Shown one piece after another: positions 1 to 5,000 of a stretch of 5,505 bases of DNA. The notes below the pieces were generated by a model, which made no database searches, was not told the origin of the DNA, and saw only the letters and a program-made list of their open reading frames with translations. The stretch covers positions 1 through 5,505 of the forward strand of contig CADBQL010000367.1 of assembly GCA_902796815.1 (NCBI GenBank), in the 5' to 3' direction. The position numbers and the translations under genes are program-made. Each line of letters begins with the position of its first letter. Position 1 is the stretch's first letter. This stretch comes from an uncultured Coriobacteriaceae bacterium (GTDB lineage: Bacteria > Actinomycetota > Coriobacteriia > Coriobacteriales > Eggerthellaceae).

Positions 1-786
1 CGACGAACCCACGAGCGAGCCCGTGATGATGAGCAGGTCGTTTCCGAGCGTGAAGCCGGCCATGGCGGCGGCCCAGCCGGAGTAGGAGTTGAGCATCGAG
101 ACCACGACCGGCATGTCGCCGCCGCCGATTGCGAGCACCAGGTGCGCGCCGAGCACGAGCGAGACGACGGTGATGATGATGAGCGGCACAAGACCGGCCT
201 CGACGCCGGTCGTGTTGATAAGCCAGCCGATGCAAGCCAGGCAGACGAGGACCATGATGGCGTTGATGGCGTTGCGGCCCGGGAGCATGAGCGGCTTGCC
301 CGAGATCTTGGCCGAAAGTTTCAGGAAGGCCACGATCGAGCCCGTGAACGTGACGGCACCGATGAATACGGCAAGCCCGACCTCACCGAGGTGGTAGGCG
401 TTCATGGCGCCTTCGAAATACCCGCCCGGCTCGGTGAGGAACGAGTTAAAGCCGACGAGCACGGCAGCCAGGCCCACGAACTGGTGGAGCATGGCGACGA
501 GCTGGGGCATCTCGGTCATCTGGACCTTGACGGCGCGCCATATGCCGATGGCCGCGCCGATGGCGATGCCGACGATCATGAGGCCGGCCGTCTGAGCGGC
601 GACTTCGGCATTGCCCGCGAGCACCACGACGATAACCGCCACGAGCGCGAGTGCCATGCCGCAGATGCCGAAACGGTTGCCGCGGTTGGCGGTCTTCTGC
701 TGCGAGAGCCCCGCGAGGGCGAGGATGAACAGCAGCCCCGCCAGGATGTAGGCGAGCATCTCGAATTGAGTGAGCATCTCCAACAT
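1..786 (-). CDS. pntB: NAD(P) transhydrogenase subunit beta, 3' part cut off by window edge
   Basis: This is the beta subunit of the proton-translocating NAD(P) transhydrogenase, an integral membrane protein that couples inward proton flow to NADP+ reduction by NADH. The window holds the first 262 residues (the E. coli protein has about 460), so the membrane domain is here and the C-terminal NADP(H)-binding domain is missing. Hydrophobic helices are plain, for example at residues 10-27, 43-57, 67-83, 176-190 and 200-220. Family signatures include MTEMPQLVAMLHQFVGLAAV (90-109) with His101, and GGGDMPVVVSMLNSYSGWAA (221-240) with Asp224 and Asn233. By alignment from memory these match E. coli His91, Asp213 and Asn222, residues tied to proton conduction. 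The ATG at 786 lies one base after the pntA stop. AGAGGAG inside the end of pntA, 11 bases upstream, is the likely ribosome site. An in-frame ATG at 777 is an alternative start. No defect is seen. Confidence 0.97.
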   Translation of the reverse strand, partial: MLEMLTQFEMLAYILAGLLFILALAGLSQQKTANRGNRFGICGMALALVAVIVVVLAGNAEVAAQTAGLMIVGIAIGAAIGIWRAVKVQMTEMPQLVAMLHQFVGLAAVLVGFNSFLTEPGGYFEGAMNAYHLGEVGLAVFIGAVTFTGSIVAFLKLSAKISGKPLMLPGRNAINAIMVLVCLACIGWLINTTGVEAGLVPLIIITVVSLVLGAHLVLAIGGGDMPVVVSMLNSYSGWAAAMAGFTLGNDLLIITGSLVGSS

Positions 787-787
787 G

Positions 788-2326
788 TTACTCAGAGCTC
801 CTCTGGAACATCTTGAGCATGCGGTCCGTCACGAGGAAGCCGCCGAAGATGTTGATCGAGGCGATGGTCATCGCGACGAATGCCAGCACGACCACCACGG
901 GGTTGTCGAAGTTGACGATCTGCAGCAGCGCGCCCACGATGATGATGCCCGAGATCGCGTTCGTCTCGGACATGAGCGGCGTGTGCAGCGAGTGCGTGAC
1001 GTTTGTGATCACGTAGAAGCCCACGACGCAGGCGAGCATGAACACGATGAAGTGGTTGGCCATCGCCGGCGGCGCGCCCACGATCAGCGCCACGGCCAGG
1101 ACGGCGACGAGCGCCTTCCACCAGTGCTTGGCGAAAGCGGACTTCTCGACCTCGGATTCTGGCTCCACCGCGGCTTCCTCGGCCTTGGCGGCCGGCGCCG
1201 CCGAGACCTTCACGGGAGGCGGCGGCCACATGATGTCGCCGTCGAGCGTGACCGCGACGCCGCGCTGCACCTCGTCATCCATGTCGAGGGCGAGCACGCC
1301 ATCCTTGGCCGGCGTCGTAAGCTTCAGGAAGTTCACGATGTTCTGGCCGAAGAGCTGCGAGGCCTGCCCCGGCATGCGACCAGGAAGGTCGTTGTAGCCG
1401 ATGATCGTGACGCCGTTCTCGGTGCGCACGACCTCGCCAACCTTCGAGAGCTCGCAGTTCCCGCCGAGCGCGCTCGCGCCCATGTCGACGACGACCGAAC
1501 CGGGCTTCATGCCCGCGACGGCCTCGGCGGTCACGAGCAGAGGCGCGGGGCGCCCCGGCACGGCGGCTGTCGTGATGACGATGTCGTTGGCCGCCGCCTG
1601 CTCGGTGTAGACGGCCAGCGTGAGCTTCTGCTGCTCCTCGTCGAGGGCCTTGGCGTAGCCGTCCGAGGACTCCTGCGTGACCGGGGTCGCGACGAAGGTG
1701 CCGCCGAGCGACTCGACCTGGTCGGCCACCTCGGGGCGCACGTCGGTCGCCGAGACCTGCGCGCCCATCGAGCCCGCCGTGCCGATTGCCGCGAGCCCTG
1801 CGACACCGACGCCGATGACGTAGACCTTGGCGGGCTGCGTCTTGCCGGCGGCGGTTACCTGGCCGGTGAACGTGCGGCCGAACTCGTTGGCCGCCTCGAT
1901 GACCGCGCGGTAGCCCGACACGTTCATCATCGACGAGCGCACGTCGAGCGATTGCGCGCGCGATATGCGCGGTACCGCGTCCATGGCGAGTGCCGTGATC
2001 CCCATCTCGTGGAACTTATTTATCAGCTCGTCGTTTCCCCACGGGCTCATGCGGGCGATCAGCGTCGCCCCGCGTTTCACGAGCACGAGCTCCGCGTCAG
2101 TGGGCGTGTCCAGGCACGTCACGATATCCGAGCCCCACGCCTCCTCCTTCGACACGATAACGGCGCCCGCCGCCTCGTACTGGTCGTCGAAGTAATTGGC
2201 GCGCACGCCGGCCCCCGTCTCAACGCACACGTCATAACCGAGCTTGATCAGCTTGGCCGTCGTATCCGGTGAGGCCGCCACGAGCGTTTGCCCGTCGTAC
2301 GGCTCTTTGGGTATGCCAATTCGCAT
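788..2326 (-). CDS. pntA: NAD(P) transhydrogenase subunit alpha (one-piece type)
   Basis: The alpha subunit binds NAD(H) in the cytoplasm and adds membrane helices to the transhydrogenase complex with PntB. At 512 residues it is the undivided type, close to E. coli PntA (about 510), unlike bacteria that split it into two genes. It begins MRIGIPKE, the usual family start. The conserved RISRAQSLD stretch lies at 120-128, keeping Arg123, Gln125, Asp128 and Ser131. The dinucleotide-binding GxGxxG is Gly172, Gly174 and Gly177, with the strand-end acid Asp195 in SATDVRPEV. The mobile-loop tyrosine is Tyr311 in GYNDLPGRMPGQ. An Ala/Glu-rich linker (about 375-398) leads to four hydrophobic helices near 402-422, 425-443, 458-472 and 477-499. 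The C-terminus SINIFGGFLVTDRMLKMF is typical. The frame extends to an ATG at 2344, but ATG 2326 has the AGGAGGGG ribosome site and gives the family N-terminus, so I chose it. Cotranscribed with pntB. Confidence 0.98.
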   Translation of the reverse strand: MRIGIPKEPYDGQTLVAASPDTTAKLIKLGYDVCVETGAGVRANYFDDQYEAAGAVIVSKEEAWGSDIVTCLDTPTDAELVLVKRGATLIARMSPWGNDELINKFHEMGITALAMDAVPRISRAQSLDVRSSMMNVSGYRAVIEAANEFGRTFTGQVTAAGKTQPAKVYVIGVGVAGLAAIGTAGSMGAQVSATDVRPEVADQVESLGGTFVATPVTQESSDGYAKALDEEQQKLTLAVYTEQAAANDIVITTAAVPGRPAPLLVTAEAVAGMKPGSVVVDMGASALGGNCELSKVGEVVRTENGVTIIGYNDLPGRMPGQASQLFGQNIVNFLKLTTPAKDGVLALDMDDEVQRGVAVTLDGDIMWPPPPVKVSAAPAAKAEEAAVEPESEVEKSAFAKHWWKALVAVLAVALIVGAPPAMANHFIVFMLACVVGFYVITNVTHSLHTPLMSETNAISGIIIVGALLQIVNFDNPVVVVLAFVAMTIASINIFGGFLVTDRMLKMFQRSSE

Positions 2327-2328
2327 AG

Positions 2329-2336
2329 CCCCTCCT
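2329..2336 (-). promoter_or_regulatory. Shine-Dalgarno site of pntA
   Basis: Read on the minus strand this is AGGAGGGG, 2 to 4 bases before the ATG at 2326 depending on register. It decides the pntA start, because the two upstream in-frame ATGs (2344 and 2341) have no such site. It is an unusually strong ribosome site and is complementary to the loop of the RNA candidate at 2593-2680. Confidence 0.85.
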
Positions 2337-2379
2337 AACATCATTCCGCAAAAAAACTCTGCGGCTATTCGGAGCGTCG

Positions 2380-2406
2380 ATTATACTCAACGCATCATAC
2401 ACCCAA
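2380..2406 (-). promoter_or_regulatory. Probable sigma-70-type promoter of pntAB
   Basis: On the minus strand a perfect TATAAT occupies 2385-2380, about 54 bases before the pntA ATG. The nearest -35-like hexamer is TTGGGT at 2406-2401, with a short 15-base spacer, so the -35 is poor and the promoter may need an activator. Transcription would start near 2373 and give a leader of roughly 47 bases. Within the leader CCGCA and TGCGG can pair in a weak 5-bp hairpin around 2347-2365. Confidence 0.6.
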
Positions 2407-2557
2407 GGCATTTTCGCCGCACTTCATTTTGGAAACTACGTAATCGACGCGAAATAGACTCATCGTTGTCGTCCGCGACTGGGCAGGCTAGCTGCATTCA
2501 GCACATGTATTCGACATAGTCTTATATATGTGCATATCGTGAAAACTGGCTAAGGTA

Positions 2558-2586
2558 TTGTCATTTAATAGACATTGTCTTATATT
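2558..2586 (+). promoter_or_regulatory. Plus-strand promoter upstream of RNA candidate
   Basis: TTGTCA (2558-2563) and TATATT (2581-2586) are separated by exactly 17 bases, a near-consensus housekeeping promoter. It points away from pntA into a region without a protein gene. The spacer holds the palindrome AGACA-T-TGTCT (2570-2580), which abuts the -10 and could be a repressor site. Predicted transcription start is a purine at 2592-2594. Confidence 0.65.
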
Positions 2587-2592
2587 GAAAGA

Positions 2593-2680
2593 GGTCTGAA
2601 GCACGGCGGGTTTGAGAACCCTCCTGAACAAACCCGCCTCCTTCCACATGCTCAAGCTGCCCATCTCGGGCGGCTTTTTT
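2593..2680 (+). ncRNA. Candidate small RNA with a CCCUCCU-displaying hairpin
   Basis: No known family is recognised. The case rests on order and spacing. A 17-bp-spaced promoter (2558-2586) is followed about 7 bases on by a likely start. Then comes a perfect 10-bp hairpin, GGCGGGTTTG (2605-2614) with CAAACCCGCC (2629-2638), around a 14-base loop AGAACCCTCCTGAA. A pyrimidine-rich linker with CCTCCTTCC at 2637-2645 follows, then an intrinsic terminator with six T. The transcript would be about 88 bases. The exposed CCCUCCU and the second CCUCCUUCC resemble C-rich seed motifs of small RNAs in Gram-positive bacteria that bind Shine-Dalgarno sequences. A competing local hairpin, GGGTT with AACCC (2608-2621), is possible but weaker. 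There is no convincing small reading frame with a ribosome site. Alternatives are a leader or attenuator fragment without a downstream gene, or plain 3'-end hairpins of the phosphatase transcript. Confidence 0.55.
2656..2680 (+). terminator. Rho-independent terminator, plus strand
   Basis: GCTGCCC (2656-2662), a 5-base loop ATCTC, GGGCGGC (2668-2674) and TTTTTT (2675-2680) make a 7-bp stem with one G-U pair and a U-tract directly after it. Two A bases at 2654-2655 could extend the stem. The minus strand lacks a U-tract in the matching place, so this ends a plus-strand transcript although every recognised protein gene nearby is on the minus strand. Confidence 0.82.
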
Positions 2681-2692
2681 GTAGTTATAGGC

Positions 2693-2723
2693 AATGAGTA
2701 CTGCCCCTGGGGCGCGACTCATT
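2693..2723. repeat. 31-base imperfect palindrome just after the phosphatase stop
   Basis: AATGAGT (2693-2699) pairs with ACTCATT (2717-2723). Inside, GCCCC (2703-2707) pairs with GGGGC (2709-2713), separated by 3x3 unpaired bases. It starts 14 bases past the phosphatase stop in the direction of transcription. It could be the 3'-end hairpin of that messenger, although no U-tract follows on the minus strand. Confidence 0.55.
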
Positions 2724-2736
2724 CGGCCAGTTGCGA

Positions 2737-3522
2737 CTATCCCTCGAGACAGAAGCGGCGAACATCGCCGAGGAGCGCATCGTCGAATCCGAGCTGTTCG
2801 CGCACGAACGCGTCCATGGAACCGTAGCGCTCGCGGACGCTTTCGTAAAATGCATCGAGATTAGCGGGTAGCGCTCGGTGGGCATCGGTGAGCGCGCGGG
2901 CCTTTTCCTGATCGCCTCCGGCAAACCTCAGGAATCGCTCGAGCATCTCGTCGTAATGTCGGTCGCGCGACACGTTCGTGAACAGATAGTCGTCGAGAAT
3001 CTGTTCGCGGTCCACTCCAAGAATCGTCAAAGCGAGGAGCGACATGATGCCTGCGCGATCCTTTCCCCCGCTGCAATGCATGTAAACCGGGCAGCCGGCA
3101 AGCGCATGATCGAACAACGCATGCATACCAGCGCGCATCTGGCCGACAGTCAGCGGATTCGAAAGAGAGCGGTAGAAATGCTGCGGGTCGCACGCCACAT
3201 CGCGCCCGACCGTCTTCGTTCCCTTAGCGGGTTCGGTGTACTCGATGCCCACGATATCAAGGTCGTAAAATGGGATATGAAGGTTCTCGACACCCGGCAC
3301 TTCCACGTCAGGCTTTTCGACGCGCTCCCAACCGCAACGCACGTCGATGACGCAACCGATTCCCAGCCCTTCGAACAGACGGCGACGATCGCGTTCGGTT
3401 GCCTTTGCAAGCTCGCCGCCCCGAAACATCAATCCTGATCGAATCGGTTTCTGGCCTGCGCCCACAAGACTACCCAAATCGCGCGCGTTCTGCACGCCCT
3501 CCAACTTCACAACCCTCGACAC
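2737..3522 (-). CDS. Tyrosine/serine phosphatase, LipA-like (Y_phosphatase3) family
   Basis: A 261-residue cysteine-dependent phosphatase with no signal peptide, so cytosolic. The active-site loop is HCSGGKDRAG (149-158): nucleophile Cys150, Arg156 in the Cx5R pattern, and the Lys154-Asp155 pair typical of the family that includes Listeria LipA. Ala157 stands where Thr is usual. The N-terminal NARDLGSL (12-19), RSGLMFRGGEL (28-38) and the VIDVR strand with Asp60 and Arg62 are also family marks, as are DDYLFTN (177-183) and the C-terminal YGSMDAFVREQLGF (233-246). Members act on phosphotyrosine, phosphoserine or phosphoinositides, so the substrate cannot be told. The frame opens at an ATG at 3621, but those 33 extra residues look non-coding. 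GTG 3522 has AGGA 7 bases upstream and gives MSRVVKLEGVQNARDLG, the expected start. A TATACT lies upstream. It runs in the same direction as arsS and the kinase gene, but 340 bases away. Confidence 0.9.
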   Translation of the reverse strand: MSRVVKLEGVQNARDLGSLVGAGQKPIRSGLMFRGGELAKATERDRRRLFEGLGIGCVIDVRCGWERVEKPDVEVPGVENLHIPFYDLDIVGIEYTEPAKGTKTVGRDVACDPQHFYRSLSNPLTVGQMRAGMHALFDHALAGCPVYMHCSGGKDRAGIMSLLALTILGVDREQILDDYLFTNVSRDRHYDEMLERFLRFAGGDQEKARALTDAHRALPANLDAFYESVRERYGSMDAFVREQLGFDDALLGDVRRFCLEG

Positions 3523-3562
3523 AAATCCATCCTGCCATCTCGTCACATAATTGCAAGAATCT

Positions 3563-3568
3563 AGTATA
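3563..3568 (-). promoter_or_regulatory. Possible -10 element of the phosphatase gene
   Basis: TATACT on the minus strand lies about 41 bases before the GTG at 3522, with AGGA (3533-3530) as ribosome site. No good -35 hexamer is seen at 16-18 bases, so the call is weak. If real, transcription starts near 3556, which rules out the upstream ATG at 3621. Confidence 0.4.
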
Positions 3569-3654
3569 CCCCAACGGGAACTGAGCCATGAGCAAGCTCG
3601 AAGACCACCTGGAGCATGCAACGTTACAGTTCACTGTGTTAGCAGGATTGCAAA

Positions 3655-3760
3655 GCAAAACCCCAGGTGAGGGCGCGTCATCGGCGATTCCGCAGACACA
3701 AACTTAATCATTCCAAAGCTACGAGGACAAGTCGATGCGCGTTCTCACCTGGGGTTTTGC
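3655..3760. repeat. 106-base inverted repeat with 28-pair arms
   Basis: The left arm (3655-3683) starts GCAAAACCCCAGGTGAG and the right arm (3733-3760) ends CTCACCTGGGGTTTTGC, a perfect 17-bp outer match. Next come GG opposite TT, then CGCG with CGCG, one unpaired T at 3678, and CATCG with CGATG. The apical loop is about 49 bases (3684-3732). In a plus-strand RNA the GG/TT step makes two G-U pairs and the stem is nearly unbroken; in a minus-strand RNA it gives two A-C mismatches. The A4/T4 ends resemble a bidirectional terminator, but the loop is very long for one. It could also be a small non-autonomous mobile repeat, although I see no flanking target duplication. Confidence 0.8.
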
Positions 3761-3802
3761 GGGACGTGCGGACCTAGCGAATAGCAACTACGCAATCAAA
3801 GA

Positions 3803-3866
3803 GGAAGCTTTTCTTGTGATCAAAAGGAACATCCCTATCGCCACAAAAAGCTTCCCTTTTGATCAC
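3803..3866. repeat. Interleaved inverted repeats (A-B-A'-B') at the kinase gene 3' end
   Basis: GGAAGCTTTT (3803-3812) is the inverse of AAAAGCTTCC (3846-3855), and GTGATCAAAAGG (3816-3827) is the inverse of CCTTTTGATCAC (3855-3866). The two pairs alternate, so they can form a pseudoknot or two mutually exclusive hairpins but cannot nest. The last arm covers the TGA stop of the kinase gene (3865-3863). On the minus strand the 12-bp pair with its 27-base loop is the first strong structure after the stop, so it may act as transcript end or 3' stabiliser. No clean U-tract follows. Confidence 0.8.
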
Positions 3867-4990
3867 ATACCGAAGCAATCGCGCGCAAGCATTTCCATTA
3901 AGTCATCCGAAAGGTATGCGGGAAACTTCCGAGCGGTTTTTTCGGTCATATGACCTTCTCCGGCGACGTAGGCTCCAAGCGATTTGCAAAACCACGTGGC
4001 CGAGCGCAACGCCGTCATCATGCGAAATGCCCGAAAACGCTCATCGAACGATCCCCGCTCGAAGCGGCCGTCCACGGCTCGCCAGTACGCATCGACGAAC
4101 GCCTCGACATCATTCGCGGGAAAAAGATACTCGCTATCCCAAAACGTCGTCGTCGGAGACACGAAATACGCTACATCCTGCGCCACCTCGCCGACGATCG
4201 GGCGCTCCCAATCGATGAAATACCCTGGCTTCTCGCAAAAACGACCACCATCATCGGCCGCGCCTGCTGCACATGCGGCGCTTTGCGAGGGAATCAGGAA
4301 GTGCGACGGAAGCGTTTCGGTGTTGATGATATGAACGCAATCCTCAGGCCTGCATCTGGTCGCCAAAGACGATTCCGCCGCGCGCATGAACGACTCGACC
4401 CAACGCGTGATGCGCGCATCCTCGAATCCCGAAGCGCGATACGACTTGAACCGCTGCACGCACTCGTCGTACAGCGCACGCAGCGGGTCGCGCGGCCTGA
4501 AGACGGTGCAGCCCTCTTCGACGGACACCGCATGGACGTCGGCCATAATCTGAGCCGCACAGAGCAAATCACCAGGTCGGAGGTTGTCGAAATCGAGCTC
4601 GTCACCCTCGCAGTAGCTTATGACGAGCACGCCGTTTCCGAGCGCCTCCGGCCCATTGTCCAGATACACCGGCTTTGGAGTTCGACCGCACGATTCGAGC
4701 GCCTCGAGCGCTCCGAACTCGTACGCCACCTGATCATCGTGAAATGGCTGCATGACGAGGTTTATGCGCAGCACGTACGTTTGGCCCGAAGAAGGCACGT
4801 CGAGGAGAAAATTAAGATTGTGCTCCCCTGCCCCCAGGGGCTGAAGCACGAGCTTTTCTGTGCCATCTGCGCCGATAGCCTCGCGCAGCGCACCATTGCG
4901 CTCGAGATAGCGCTCAGCTTTCTGGATATGCACACCTTTTACTTGCAATGCCATCCCCTCGATGAGTCGTGCCCCAGGGACGTGACTCAT
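3863..4990 (-). CDS. Phosphotransferase-family (APH/choline kinase fold) protein with atypical catalytic loop
   Basis: A 375-residue protein of the aminoglycoside phosphotransferase/choline kinase fold, likely cytosolic; the substrate is unknown. The N-lobe has a nucleotide-loop-like LQPLGAGEHNLNFLL (49-63) and the strand YVLRINL (72-78), with Arg75 where Lys or Arg is usual. The hinge region is GNGVLVISYCEGDEL (118-132). The metal-binding motif is YFIDWERP (257-264) with Asp260, and Asp272 follows in QDVAYF. Where the family normally has HxDxxxxN, the sequence reads INTETLPSHFLI (222-233): Asn223, Glu225 and His230 replace the usual His, Asp and Asn. A 20-odd-residue low-complexity insert (about 235-255) separates the two motifs. 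The gene starts 10 bases after the arsS stop, which suggests one transcript. ATG 4990 has only a close-set GAGG. ATG 4954 (GAGGGG directly before it) is an alternative. The frame continues upstream to 5203, but that part overlaps arsS and looks like shadow. Confidence 0.85.
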   Translation of the reverse strand: MSHVPGARLIEGMALQVKGVHIQKAERYLERNGALREAIGADGTEKLVLQPLGAGEHNLNFLLDVPSSGQTYVLRINLVMQPFHDDQVAYEFGALEALESCGRTPKPVYLDNGPEALGNGVLVISYCEGDELDFDNLRPGDLLCAAQIMADVHAVSVEEGCTVFRPRDPLRALYDECVQRFKSYRASGFEDARITRWVESFMRAAESSLATRCRPEDCVHIINTETLPSHFLIPSQSAACAAGAADDGGRFCEKPGYFIDWERPIVGEVAQDVAYFVSPTTTFWDSEYLFPANDVEAFVDAYWRAVDGRFERGSFDERFRAFRMMTALRSATWFCKSLGAYVAGEGHMTEKTARKFPAYLSDDLMEMLARDCFGM

Positions 4991-5000
4991 CGCCTCACGC

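Larger units (their letters stand above)
2327..2736. other. 410-base intergenic region between pntA and the phosphatase gene
   Basis: No credible protein gene is present. From left to right it holds the pntA leader and promoter (to about 2406), an AT-rich stretch with no clear element at about 2407-2525, a short dyad ATATG-TG-CATAT (2526-2537), a plus-strand promoter (2558-2586), two plus-strand hairpins of which the second ends in six T (2605-2680), and a 31-base dyad just after the phosphatase stop (2693-2723). Base composition falls sharply in GC at about 2340-2595 compared with the flanking genes. Confidence 0.8.
3523..3862. other. 340-base intergenic region rich in inverted repeats
   Basis: No credible gene is present. 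It holds the phosphatase leader and possible -10 (3523-3568), a short dyad ACAGT-TC-ACTGT (3626-3637), a 106-base hairpin-forming repeat (3655-3760) and an interleaved pair of inverted repeats (3803-3866) that runs into the stop codon of the kinase gene. Nothing stands out at 3761-3800. Confidence 0.8.

Noticed and set aside
142..816. 224-residue plus-strand open frame opposite pntB
   Set aside because: Asp/Glu/His-rich antisense shadow; the minus strand carries clear PntB motifs throughout.
770..2272. 500-residue open frame on the plus strand opposite pntA
   Set aside because: Its protein is Arg/His/Asp-rich low-complexity sequence, as expected from reading a high-GC gene antisense, and the opposite strand encodes an unmistakable PntA.
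2605..2638. Minus-strand intrinsic terminator of the phosphatase gene
   Set aside because: The 10-bp hairpin is there on both strands, but the minus strand continues GTGCTTCAGACC with no U-tract, so it is not called as a terminator.
2488..2694. 68-residue minus-strand open frame in the intergenic region
   Set aside because: It reads through both hairpins and the AT-rich promoter region, has no family resemblance and no convincing ribosome site.
3523..3621. 33-residue N-terminal extension of the phosphatase from ATG 3621
   Set aside because: It crosses a TATACT element, lacks family similarity and has a worse ribosome site than GTG 3522.
3655..3760. Integron attC site
   Set aside because: The single bulged base and the long arms suggested it, but the ends do not fit the RYYYAAC/GTTRRRY core sites and no integrase or cassette is visible.
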